From Monosporascus cannonballus (Eukaryota; Ascomycota; Sordariomycetes; Xylariales): a stretch of DNA of 64,000 bases. The stretch covers positions 45,197-109,196 of the forward strand of contig QJNS01000258.1 in assembly GCA_004154925.1 (NCBI GenBank), written 5' to 3'. Shown here piece by piece: positions 24,101 through 36,821 of the stretch. Position 1 is the first letter of the stretch, and each line of letters starts with the position of its first letter. The notes beneath the pieces were generated by a model. The model was not told the DNA's origin and did not search any database. It saw only the letters and a list, made by a program, of their open reading frames with translations. The translations under genes were made by a program, and so were the position numbers.

Positions 24101-26152
24101 AAAGAAAAATTAGTTAAAATTAATTATAGAAGTTTCGATATTATTATAAAAAGATATTTATATTCGCGATGAATTGCGATAATTCGAGCAGTACTTTTCA
24201 ATATATACTAGAAATTTTAGCAGTATAAGGATGAATTCCTAAAAAACCAAAAAAGGAATAAAATACAAATTCTAGAAAAATACCGCAAAAAGCTAATACG
24301 AAATATATACGAATATTAGTTATACGGATATTCAAGGATTTAAAAGATTTTAAAACGGCTTTAACATATATATTCCTTTTTTAAAATAAAATTAACGGTG
24401 TAAAAGATTATACGGTAATACGATATTTGCGCCAAAATAAAAGTTCGACGATATAAGCTATTTGGAAAATTATAATTATTATTAATCATAAAACGATTAT
24501 AATATTAAATTATATTTAATTTTATTATTTAACTTTTTATATTAAAAATTCCAATTATAAGAATATATTACGACAATATTTTTATAATTGTGAATCGATT
24601 TACGAAATTCTCCTATTTTTTATTATATTACGAAAATATAAACGCCAAATAAATAGCATATACATTTATCAACACTATCTTTAATATATAGAGATTATTA
24701 ATACAAATTATTTTAAATAAAAGATCGATATTTGTATTTAAGTTTTAGTAAAATCTTATGGCATAAATCGGCTTAAATCATAAGTTAATTAGCATATTTA
24801 AACTTTAAATAAACGGATAAATAAAACGAACAAATTAAACTTTAAAAATATATTTACGATATTATATTATATATAAATAAAATAATTATATTAAGAAATT
24901 GTTAATTATATAACTTGCTTATAAGATTAACTATTATAAAAATATGAAAATAATACTAATAAATGCAAATTTTGATTTTATTTCATAAGCTTATAAAAAA
25001 ATACGCGATAACGGTCTAATAAATATCAAAATAATCTTTATATTAAAATAATTACGATAATTATATTAAGAAATAAAAACGGGAGTAAAATTTGTACGAA
25101 ATCAAATAAGCAAATATTATAATTAAAATAATTAAGAAAATCTATTTTCGAAAAAAAAATTTCTATAAAACAAATTTAAAGAAAGTAACTTAATACAAAA
25201 TTCGATTTCAAGTATATCGGTTTATATAGGATTATCAAAAAAGTCTTAAATATAATTATTAATTAGAACTTTTATTTAAAAATAAAGTTTATCTGATTTT
25301 TTATATTTTTAATTTGAATTAACAGCAAATATAATTAAGGTGCATACGGTACAAAACGATATAAAAATAGAAAACAAATAAGCGTACGAAATGGGAAAAA
25401 ATTTCGATATACGCAAATAAAACGGACTTACCCAATACCTAATTAAATGAAAAAAATATCTGGATTTCAAAAATACTTAGAAACTCGCCAAAAATCTTAT
25501 TATCGCCCAGCGCCTATTGAAAAACTTTTACTAATAACGCCGAGGTTAACAGGATTAAAAATCTCCTAATTAATAAACGATTAATCGATAGACTTTAGGT
25601 TAGACCAGTCGAAAAAAAACGGCTTTTGCCGATATAGCCTAGGCGGCCTTTAATCCGACCTATTTCTCCTAACGTTCCAACTTATCCAACTCCTCCAGGA
25701 ACCGAAACCTGCGGAATAGTATACGTACTATACGATCGGTCCATAATTCCTTTTGTTTTCGAAGCCGGCGAACCTTGGCCTACGTTTATTTCGCTTTTCT
25801 CTTAACCTTTTTAAGTTTCGTTTTAATTTTAAAGTAATTAAAAACGAATTTTTTCAGTTAAAAAATAAAAAAAATATTAACGTTATAAAGGCCTTAATTC
25901 CGTATTACATATTTTTTATATCTAAAGGAATTTAACGAAAAAATACGATAAGATAATAATTTACGACGAACATAATATAAATATATAAGTATATTTACAG
26001 TTCGAAAAATAATAAATTTGAACAAATTATTTCGTTATTTCGTTTTTCTATTAATCGGGTTTTTAATACGACCCGATATAATGGCAAAAGAAAATTTATA
26101 TATATAAAAATAAAAAGATTTTCGGGACGAAGATTATAAAGAAAAAGAATCG

Positions 26153-26264
26153 TGTTATAATCTAACAAGTTACGGCCTCGGGAAACGGTCGTAACAAAAA
26201 ATAATTAAACTATGTAAGTCGAATTACGTAATAGTTCGATAGGATCTATCGTAAAGCCCATAGA
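26153..26264 (+). repeat. 3' LTR of Gypsy B, left piece
   Basis: It begins TGTTATAATCTAAC and runs to the ATAGA target site, where Gypsy C starts. Confidence 0.85.
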
Positions 26265-26636
26265 TATTACGACTTAACAAGCTCCGGCCTCAAGAAACGG
26301 TTAAACCAGAATTATACGGACCACCTCCAGGTTACGTGATGGTGAATATTGCCAAGCCAGTGATTACTAGTGATCAAAAGTGATCCCAAGCGATTACAAT
26401 TACCATTTGCTGCGTAATTATAAGTAATTAAGCTAAAAAAGAAAGATATATACGTTTATTATTTTTATAATTTAAATAATTTTAGTTTATAATTATAATA
26501 TCGTTACTTAAGATATCTTTGGTATTACGAAACGTAATATGTTATTATATTTATTATTTAAAATCTTATGATATTCCTATTAATATAAATCCATACGATT
26601 AAGATTTAATAATTTTTTAAATTTTAAGCCGTTATA
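26265..26636 (+). repeat. 5' LTR of Gypsy C
   Basis: 372 bp. The first bases TATTACGACTTAAC are the G-to-A form of TGTTACGACTT. It carries the LTR-C marker GTGATTACTAGTGATC. Confidence 0.85.
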
Positions 26637-29600
26637 TACCATAAATTTTTATTTAATAATACCGTGAAACCTTAAGTAATATTATCGACGTTATGTTTAT
26701 TAGCAAATAACCTGAATATTAAAATGGAATCCGAAAAGAAAAAGGAGAAATCTCGCCTTTTTCGCGAAAAGGTTTTTCGACGTTTAGATATTTTAAATAA
26801 ACATATTTTTTAACTTGAAAAATAATAATAATAATTTTACGATATTCCTTTCAGCCGCCTATAAAAAGGTTAAGGAAAAAAGAAAAACTGTTAAAACTGG
26901 GAAACTTTTTCGAATAAATTAAGTTATTTAGCTAAATTTTGTTAAGGAATTAAGAAAATTCCTTAAGCCTTTTAAGCTAAAACTTTTTAACAGAACCTTA
27001 ATTAAGTTATAATTATTTTTAACTTAATGCCGAATATATTTCGGGTACCTTTTTATTCGATTTGTTACCTTTATTATATAAATAAAATTCGTAATCGAAT
27101 AATTTATAAGAAATACGGTTATTTAATTTAAGCCCGTTATAAGAAAATACGTTACTCTATTAATCGAAAAATAAAACGCAAAAATAATGCGAATTTATAA
27201 TAATTATAAATAATTTAAATAAATATTAACGAATATTTTCCACATAATAAACGAAAAAATAAAAGCCGAAATATAGACCTAATAATTACGATAAAAGAGA
27301 TTAATATTTAGTTACGGCAATACCTTAATTTAATTAACCGTTAAACTAAATTAAGAACAAAAATATTAATAATTAAGTTTTTTAACGGCTTCAAAAAGAA
27401 AATACATTTTTTTTTAAAATTTAATCGGCCTAATTATGTATCGAATTATATGGTTGTGGTAATTAAAATTAATAATCGAAAATACGTATAATGTATTAAG
27501 GACATTAAAGGAAAAAATAATACCAAACTCCGATATATAGCTAATATTAATGTTTTTCGACGTAATAACACTTTTTACGATATAAAATCAGAACTTATAG
27601 AATTAAAAGTTATTTATAAAAAAATTAAAACCAATCCAAATATTATAATTATAATAAAATGGGATATAAGGCAACATAATATAAGGCACCTAAAAAAACC
27701 CGTTAAAATAATTAAAAACCTATACCTAAAAAATAATCTAGACATATTTGAAAAAAAAACGAAAGTAAATTTATTAATATGATTTAATCTAAGTTTATAC
27801 CAGGTTTTTTATAGCAAAAGATCTAATGAGAAATATGAAAAACCAGAAAACTAACTTAATAAATATCGCAAACCTAATAAGAAGCATTATAAAAATAATT
27901 ACGCAAATACCAGAACTGGATACAAAAAACCTGTTTCGGAACTCCTAATTAATACGGCAAAATATATGCTATATATTATCGACGACGAAAATATCTCGAT
28001 TACGAAAAATAAAAACAATATATTTACGGACGAATTACCTGCATATATTATAAAACATTCGATTTTCCAAACAGTACCGGGAATCATAAGAATAATAAAT
28101 AATAATACCGATATTTTCTAATCATAAACCTAAAAGATATTTAATAATTAGCGGAAATAAAAAGTTGGCCAGAAAAAAAAGCAATACTTATAAAAGAACC
28201 TTTTTTATTTTTTAATAATATAATTACTAAATAAAAAAAGAAATAATTTAAGGTATAAGGAAAAAATATTATTAAAAAAATATTACGAATTTTAATTTTC
28301 AGTTAAAATTTATAAGGAATTCTTAGGAAAAAAAAAGGTTATTAAAAATACGTTAATTTATAAAAGAGTTATGAAACGATAATTAACATAACGTATAATA
28401 AAATATAATCGTGAATGTAAGAAAATAATTTATTCGAAAAAACGATTATAGCCAAATTAAAAATAATTAATATGATTTAACGGAAAAATACGCCGTTAAT
28501 AATAATAAATATAGCAGCTTAACGTATTAAACGAAAAAACATAAATAAGGTTCGACAAATTTCGAAAAGAAATTAAAAGAAAAAAATTAGTTATAAAAAG
28601 GTTACAAAACAACGAAACCTAAAAATATTAAAAGAAATTCTTAAAAAAGCTTTTAAATGTAACGATAAAAACCTTTAATAATTTTATTACTTTGGATATA
28701 GAAATTAGAACATATTAGTATATCGCAATAATGAATTACGAAACTTTGGACGGGAATTATATTGCACCAGATATAGTTAATAAATTTAAATTACTATTAA
28801 AATATAGGTTAAAACTTTATACAGTGACGAATGTCGAAAATCAGGAATTTGCTTACAATAACGGGAAAATTCCACGCGAAATTAATTATTTCGAAAATTT
28901 TATTTACGGACGAGACCAAATAATTAATTTCGATATCGTTTTATTCGAGAATTACGATATAATCTTAAGATTACTATGGATACGTTAATACAAAATCTTA
29001 ATTAATGGCGGGATTAGTTAAATAAGGTTCACCTTATACCTTATTAGTAAACAAAAAAAAAATTAAGATCTTAACATTCGATTAATAATAACTACGAATA
29101 TAGGTATAAAGATAAGATAAAAACCTTATTGCCTAAAGAGATAAAACATAAGAAAAAAACAGGTATTAAAAAATACGACGTATTATTATTATCATTAAAA
29201 CGAAATTAAAATAACTAAATAACGATCTCGAATAACAACAGGAACCATAAAAATCAAAAAATCTAACCAATATATTATCATAACATTACAAATACGAAGA
29301 GCTCTTTAAAAAAGAATTCGATACGAAATTATCGGAATATAACGAATAAGATTATAAAATAATCTTTAAAAAAATCTTTAACGAAATTTGATACCATTTA
29401 CAACTTTAACGGAAATAAGTTACGTACTTTCAAAGAATACCTAAAAGATCGGTTACAAAAAAAATAAATTCGACCATCGATATTACTAGCAAATTACCTA
29501 ATATTTTTCGTACTTAAAAAATGGAAAATTACAACTCATAATTAATTATTAATAACTAAACGACATTACTATTAAAGATCAAATATAATTACCCCCAATT

Positions 29601-32600
29601 ACAGAAATAAAAAACCAACTTTACGGAACCTAATAGCTTATAACATTCGATCTTAAAGATAAATATAACCTTATTAAAATTAAAAAAGAATACGAATAAA
29701 AAATAGTTTTTAAAACGAAATACGGATTATTTAAATATTTGGTTACATTAATAAAACTTACGAATATATTAACAACCTTTTAACGAATAATTAATTACGT
29801 ATTATAAAAATATCTCGATATTTTCGTTCTTTACTGTTTCGACGACATTTTTATTTTCTTAAAAACGGGAAAAATATATACAAAATACGTTTATAAGGTT
29901 TTTCAAATTTTACAAAACGTAAAATTACTTATTAATGCTAAAAAATTAGTTCTATAAATAAAAAATAAAATATCTGAGATATATTATTATTCCAGGATCT
30001 ATTAGAATAAATCTCAAAAACGTTATTATAATTACAAAAGAACAAACGCCAATAAAGGTTAAAAAGGTACAGGTATTCCTTAAATTCGCCAACTATTAAA
30101 AGAAATTTATTCGGAATTTTAGCAAAATAACTATACCCTTAACGAACCTTACGAAAAAAATAAAAAATTTAAATAAACGCTAAATACGGAGAAAATATTT
30201 CAAAATTTTAAAAATACGGTTATTAGCAAGCTAATATTAATTATATACGATTTAAACCGCTCCGTTAAAATAAAAACCGACATTTCGGATTACGCGTTAA
30301 ATGCAATAATCGGATAACAAAATAATTAAAGCAAATTATACCTTATTGCATTCTTTTTATACAAATTAAAAAGAGCCGAACTTAATTACGGTATTCTAGA
30401 TAAGGAATTTATAGCTATTATTATAATATTTCGAGAATTTAAGTACTTTCTAAAAAGATTTGTACTAGGTCAAGGTTTATATAAATTATCAAAATCTTAT
30501 CCGATTTACCATAACCAAGAAACTTATAGGACAATAACTTTATTACGCGGAAAAATTATCCAATTTCGATTTCGTTATTATCTATAAAAAGGCTTAAAAA
30601 TAACAAAGCAAATACCTTAAGCAAATAACTAAATTTCGAAAAAGAATTAGTCAACATTAACTATATAATTTTTAATACTATTATTAAAGGATCTTTACGC
30701 CCGTAATAAATTATAATAATTCGAGCAGTATCTTTCGATATATATCAGACAATTTAGCAATATAACAATAATTTCCTAAAAAATCAAAAACCGAACAAAA
30801 TATAAGTTTCAGAAAATTACTAAAAGGATTTAATACAAAACATATATAAACATTAATTATACGGGTATTTAGGGATTTAAAAAACCTTAAAACAGGTTTA
30901 AGGTATATATTTTTTTCTTAAAATAAAATTAACGATATAAAAAATTATACGACAATACGATATTTATATAAAAACGAAAATACGACGATACAAGTTATAT
31001 GGAAAATTACAACTATTATTAATCGTAAAGTAATTATAATATTTAATTACATTCGACTTTATTATTAAACTTTTTAAATTAAAAAGTCCAGCTATAAAAA
31101 TATATTACGATAATATTTTCGTAATTATCGATAAATCTACGAAATTCTTTTATTTTTTTTATTATAATATACAGATATAAATGCCAAATAAATAATATAT
31201 TTTTTAAAACATGGTTTTAAAATATATAAAGTATTAATAATAATTATTTTAAAGAAAAAATTAATATTTGTATTTGAGTTTTAATAAGGCCTTATAATAT
31301 AAATCGGCTTAAAATACAAGTTATTTAATATATTTAAATTTTAAACGAATAAATAAAGAGAACGAACGAATTAAATTTTGAAATCTTATTTACAATATTA
31401 TTTTAATTACGAAAACAGTAATTAAGTTTAAAAATTACTAATTGTATAATTAGCCTATAATACTAATTAATATAAAAATATCAAAATAATATTAATAAAC
31501 GTAAATTCGGATTTTATTTTACAAGTTTATAAAAAATTACGTAATAATAGCCTAATTAATGTCAAAATAATTTTTATATTAAAATAATTACAATAATTAT
31601 ACCAAAAAATAAAAACGGAATTAGAATTTATACGAAATCAAATAAGTAAATATTCTAATTAGAAAAAGTTAAAAAAAATTAATTTTCGAAAAGAAGAAAA
31701 TAATTTTCTTACTTATTAAAAATATTTAAATAAAATAACCTAATAAAAACCTTAAATTTAAATATATCGGTCCATTTAAAATTACTAAGAAGATCTTAGA
31801 AAATAATTATTAATCAAAGGTTTTACCGAAAATCAAAATTTATTTAATTTTTTACCTTTTTTTTTCGAATTAATAACGGATGTAATCAAAATATATACAG
31901 CATAAAATCAGATAAAAGTAAAAAACAAAAAAATATATAAAATAAAAAGGATTTTCGACATACAAAAACAAAATAGATTTACCTAATACTTAATTAAGTA
32001 AAAAAAAGTACCGGAATTCCGGAAATACCTAGAAACTCGTTAAGAACCTTATTAACGCCTAACGTCTATTAAAAAGCTTTTATTAATACTAACGAGCGTA
32101 TTCTAATTAATAGCCGACTAATTAATAACCGGGATATCGGGCCAATCGTCCGCGGCCTGCATTAACGTAATCGTTATAACGACAATCTTTAATTATTTTT
32201 ATTTCTAACGTTTTTATTTTTCTAATTCGTCTAATAATTAAAGCCTACGTTATACTATAATAACGCCTTTCAAACGCATTAACGCTTTTTGTTTACGTAA
32301 ACAAATAAAACGAAAAAAAGCTTTATTTTTTTAAATAACGATATTAAATCTCAAAATAAAGCCGTTAAAAGTTTAATAATTGCTTTTCGGTAAACGTTTT
32401 TTCGCATTTTAAATATTAATACTTACGGTAAATATTTTGTCAAAAAAAAGCGACATACCGGTATTATCGCAAACCCGATCTTAATTAATACATTTTTTAA
32501 CATTTTATATTTTAAATGTTTCGAAAAATAATAAGAACAAAGCATAACTTCGTACCTAAATTCGTTAAAGGCTTTTACGAAATTAGCACGACGAATAATA

Positions 32601-32739
32601 AAAGAACGAAAAACCCGACGAATTTTGGAAATACGGGACGACATAGTTCAAAAAGCAAGAAAAAAAGGAAATATTTACCAAACGAAGAAAAAGAAACAGA
32701 AAAATTTTAAGAACAAGATTTTTAGGAAAAAGAAGATCG

Positions 32740-33110
32740 TATTACAATCCAACAAGCTCCGACCTCAAAAAACAGTCAAACCAGAATCATACGGACCATC
32801 CCCAAATTACGTGATAATAATCATTGCCAAACTAGTAATTACTAGTAATCAAAAGTGATCCCAAACAATTATAATTACCATTTGCTGCGTAATTATAAGT
32901 AATTAAGCCAAAAAAAAAGATATATACGCTTATTATTTCCATAGTTTAAATAGCTTTAGCTTACAATTACAACATCGTCACCTAAGACACCCTTGGTATT
33001 ACGAAACATAATACATTACTATATCTATTACTCAAAATCCTACGATACTCCTGCTAACATAAACCCGTACGACTAAGGTTTAATAGTTGGTTAAACCCCA
33101 AGCCGTCACA
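32740..33110 (+). repeat. 3' LTR of Gypsy C
   Basis: 371 bp, ending AAGCCGTCACA directly before ATAGA. Its 3' half is visibly less mutated than its 5' partner. Confidence 0.85.
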
Positions 33111-33373
33111 ATAGAGCCAGGCTCGACAAGATCTATTGTAAAGCCTATAAAGCCAGGTTCGATAAGGTTGGAGAAACCAAGTATATATACGCTTATTATT
33201 TTCATAATTTAGATAATTTTATTTTGTAATAATAATTCGTTATTTAAGGCACCTTTGGTATTACGAAACGTAATACGTTACGGTATCCATTGCTTAGAAT
33301 CCTACGATATTTCTGCTAATATAAACCTGTACGACTAAGGTTTAATAGTTGGTTAAACCGCCTAGCTGTCACA
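33111..33373 (+). repeat. 3' LTR of Gypsy B, right piece
   Basis: It resumes at ATAGAGCCAGGCTCGAC and ends at GCTGTCACA, followed by the outer TSD TTTTA. Confidence 0.88.
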
Positions 33374-35043
33374 TTTTATTTATAATATCTCATATTCCAT
33401 CCTAAAAACGCGATATAACGATATATGCGCCCGAACCGATATTATTTTTCTTTTGTAATAATTAACGCCAATCGAAAAAACATAAATTATCGAAAAAGTT
33501 CTTAACTTAAATATGTAAAAGTTTTCTATCCAGCTTTAATAGATTAAAGATATAACAAATTTGCTATTTACGTAAAACGTTACGATATGCGTTGGAGTTA
33601 ATTAGATATTTAACTTTATTAAACGGCTAAAACATTTAAAACGGGTTTAAATTAATTGATAAATTATTAAACGGTTTTATAAAAAAATTCAGAAATATTT
33701 CGAAAGTGATTTTAGTTTATCCGAGCTATAATTACAAAATATGGTATTGTAAAAAAGGATATTTATAACTTCGACGAAGCGAGATTTTTAATAGAATTTT
33801 TTATAATAGTAAGTATAGTTATTATTAGCGCCAAAAAACGTGGAAAATTTAAATAGGCCTAGTAAGAAAATCGGGAATAGTTTATAATAATATAAGCCGT
33901 TAATTTTTTATAGTTGAATTTTACGCTTATTTATTATATTTGCTTAGAAAAAACCACTTTTTTTATTAGTTTGCCGATAACTTATTTTTATTCGATTAAA
34001 AGTGTTTTATAAACGAAAACGGTTAGATAATAAATAAATTAAATTTAGAATGGATTAAACATCTTAATAAATATATTAAAACGCATATTACAAGTTCGAA
34101 ACGTTTTTTGTTTTCGACAGTTACAAAAGTGACTATTTGATCGAATTCGAAAATTATTGCGCAAATAACAATATTATTACATTTTGTATACCTGCCTAAT
34201 TTTTCTATTAACTTTAACCTTTTGACGTATTTTGTTTTTTTATATTAAAACGCGTTTAATTGCTATATATCGAAAATTTTATACGGCAGTACGTTGCTTA
34301 TATAGCTAAAAAGAATTTTATCGCCGGTTTCTACAACGTATTTAAAGCTGTTATAATAACCGACAATATCAAATCCGGATTCGCAAAAGCGGAACTTGTT
34401 TTATTCGAGTCTAATCGCGTCCTTTTTTAACTAAAAGTTCTAATTATACCTATACCGACCGTTTCGCCACTTATCTTTACTAATTTCGTTATCATTTTAT
34501 TTGCAAAAACCTCTAAGAATATTATTAAAACAACTTAACGGAAACGTTATTTGTAAAGAAAAATCAGATATTATTAAGGTAATTCGTTAATAAAGATAAT
34601 TAAATCGGTTAATTTTTTAATAAAAAACAACCTAATACTTTTATACGAAATCGTTTTTTTAAAAAAACAATTATTTTCGCGAAATACATTATCTTCTTAA
34701 TAAACGTCGAAAAACCAAAAGTATACGTTTTCAAAAAAGAAAAATACTTATTATAAGAAAGGTATAAACTTTTATAACTACGAAAAAAAAATAATAAATA
34801 ATTACAACTAACAGAGATTGAAAATAACTGTTGTAAAAAGATTTAAGCAAAAAAACAGAAATATGGCGTTAGCAGCAAGCCCGAACATGATATGCGTACT
34901 TATAAAGAAACTATAAATACGTCTAGTAATAAAATATTCGATTAATTTAAATTAATTTATTATCTTATTGTTATTTTATTTGAATTTATTATCGCAAAAT
35001 GCCAAAAAATATCCACCTTTTTTATATGTCCAGCTTATTTATA

Positions 35044-36393
35044 TTATATGTTATTTATTTTTGATATTTTTAAATAATGTAACGGATTAAATCGTGGTTA
35101 TAAAAACATACTTAATAAACCAACGCAATTAATTATTTTAAATTAGTCACAAAGTACTATTTAAAAACTTAAATTAAAACCGTTTATTAATAAAATTATG
35201 TTAAGGAGCTTTTTCATTAAAAATGGATAAGGAATTATCGAAATTAATATTTTTATTAATATATTTTAAAAGAGGTTAAAAATAATGTAAAACAATAAGA
35301 TTATTGAAATTCAACACCTATTTATGTTAAATAAATATATTGTAAAAATGATTAGATTCGAAAATCGATGATTCAAAAACCGGTACAAAAAAGGAATATA
35401 TTTTAAATTCTAGTTAAACTAATTTGAATTAAAAAAAACCGAAATACGTGTTTTACATTTTATAATACCGTATTAAAACTTATACAAGTCGGAACCGTGT
35501 AACGTAAAAATAAGAGTTAAATGTAAAATTATAATTGTAACAAAATAGAATATTATTAAAGTATTCACGAAAATCTTTGACGATAGAGTAATTAGATTTC
35601 CGTTTCGAAAAAACATTGAATCCGTTCAGATAGTAAATTATTTAATAAGATTAAATAAAATATTAATATAATTGAAACTTAATACGAATAAGTGTTATTA
35701 CGATACAACATTCGACGCGGAATAAAAAGAATTAAGTGATTAGTTAAAAAATTAAAGAAATAACAATAAGTTTTCAAATTTAATTGGAAATTGTTAAAAA
35801 AGATTTTAAAAAAGTCTTAAACACATAAAATAAAATATATGTTATATATTATAGACGATTAAAATATCTAATATATAACGAATAGAAAATTTTATTTATT
35901 AACGTATTATACGTTTTTTATTAAAAAAGATTTGACCTTCTAAATTAAATAAAAAATAGTAAAAAGAAAACGATAATATCGATAAACGAATAATTTTAAA
36001 GAATTAAATAAAAAATAGCATTCGTATATGAACTTTTCCAGATTTAATCTTTAATATAATTATTAAATTACTACACAAGAATTAAGTATATTGTGCGAAA
36101 ATATTATTATACAATTATTACAAATTTTTATTTCTAATTAGAAATTGTTTGAAATGTTGAAAAAAGTTAAAATACAATTAATAATTTATCAGAAAATATT
36201 GTTAAAAGAATAATAAATTACAAAATTTTAATAAAACGTTATATATTAAATAGAAAAATAAGAAATTTAACAAAATAATGAATTTTAAGTTGCGTAAAAT
36301 AAATATAATTTCAAGGATAAATATATTAGTAACAACAATAACTGTGAAAATTTATTATATTATACGCAGAATTTAAATAAAGTTTAACGAATT
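35044..36393 (+). mobile_element. Heavily decayed Gypsy gag remnant
   Basis: Sequence at about 35.79-35.99 kb aligns by eye with the gag C-terminal region of Gypsy C near 27.94-28.1 kb (shared ATATGTTATATATTATAGACG-like stretch). The end near 36.37-36.39 kb aligns with C near 28.55 kb. No LTR is recognisable on the left. It is more decayed than copies A-D. Confidence 0.55.
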
Positions 36394-36439
36394 AGTCATG
36401 GTCCAACGTGCTTAGCATATCCAAAACAGTTAAGACAAG
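36394..36439 (+). repeat. 46-bp LTR-A start fragment
   Basis: GTCATGGTCCAACGTGCTTA matches the first bases of LTR-A in plus orientation. It is cut off by the 5' LTR of Gypsy D. Confidence 0.7.
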
Positions 36440-36821
36440 TGTTATAATCCAACAAGCTTCGGCTCTAAGAAATGTTTAGACAAGGATTATACGGGCCACC
36501 TCCCGAGTTACGTAACGGTAATTACTGCTAAGCCAGTAATTATCAGTAATTAAAAGTAATCTCAAATAATTATAATTATTGTCGGCTATATAATCATCAA
36601 TAATGAAATTAAAAAAATAGGTTCGTTATTTTTTATAATTTAAATAATATTAGCTTATAATATTTATTAATATTAATTATCTGTAACATAATATTTGCAT
36701 TTTTGGACTTACAAAACGTAATACGTTATTATATTTATTACTTTGTTTCTCACCATATTCCTATTAATATAAACCCGTACGATTAAGGTTTAATAATTAC
36801 TTAAACCGCCTAATTAATATA
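36440..36821 (+). repeat. 5' LTR of Gypsy D
   Basis: 382 bp, starting TGTTATAATCCAACAAGC. The last bases ATTAATATA correspond to GCCGTTATA in other copies. Confidence 0.8.

Larger units (their letters stand above)
26265..33110 (+). mobile_element. Gypsy C: chromovirus nested in the 3' LTR of Gypsy B
   Basis: It is 6,846 bp with LTRs at 26265-26636 and 32740-33110. A perfect 5-bp TSD ATAGA lies at 26260-26264 and 33111-33115, and removing C restores the LTR-B sequence seen at 19.3 kb. Plus-strand remnants: gag N-region near 26.75 kb, an aspartic-protease region with a surviving 85-residue frame at 28731-28988 (DIVNKFKLLLKYRLKLYTVT, IINFDIVLFENYDIILRLLW), reverse transcriptase near 29.45-29.87 kb with LYCFDDIFIF in place of YLDD (29829-29858), RNase H near 30.27 kb and integrase near 30.8-31.9 kb. 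It is non-functional. Confidence 0.9.
19205..33373 (+). mobile_element. Gypsy B: chromovirus, plus orientation, interrupted by Gypsy C and a solo LTR
   Basis: The 5' LTR is 19205-19574. The 3' LTR is in two pieces (26153-26264 and 33116-33373) because Gypsy C landed in it. TSD TTTTA is at 19200-19204 and 33374-33378. Without C the element is about 7.3 kb, including a solo LTR at 20658-21191. Domains on the plus strand: gag (FREEIFQYLDIINERI near 19.73 kb), reverse transcriptase near 22.9-23.4 kb with the catalytic YLDD changed to YLNN (23296-23307), RNase H near 23.7 kb, integrase zinc region near 24.29-24.44 kb (LYGY for LYGH, YDIC for CDIC), and a chromodomain (NGLTQYLIK) near 25.4-25.5 kb. 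It is non-functional. Confidence 0.9.
19022..35043 (+). mobile_element. Pogo/Fot1-like DNA transposon P1, split by Gypsy B
   Basis: The two halves (19022-19199 and 33374-35043) rejoin across Gypsy B into a 1.85-kb element, the usual Fot1 size. The ends are inverted repeats built on AAGCTGGACA (19029-19038) and its complement TGTCCAGCTT (35028-35037), with a second GTGGA/CTGGAC motif inside each. The right half reads a DDE_1 transposase on the plus strand: KYGIVKKDIYNFDEA near 33.73-33.78 kb (first catalytic Asp), an AVNFL-type block, then YYILYTCLIFLLT near 34.17-34.21 kb, the decayed form of the pogo CMPPHSSHLLQPLD block. Multiple stops. The exact outer ends and the TA duplication are blurred by mutation. 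Confidence 0.82.
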
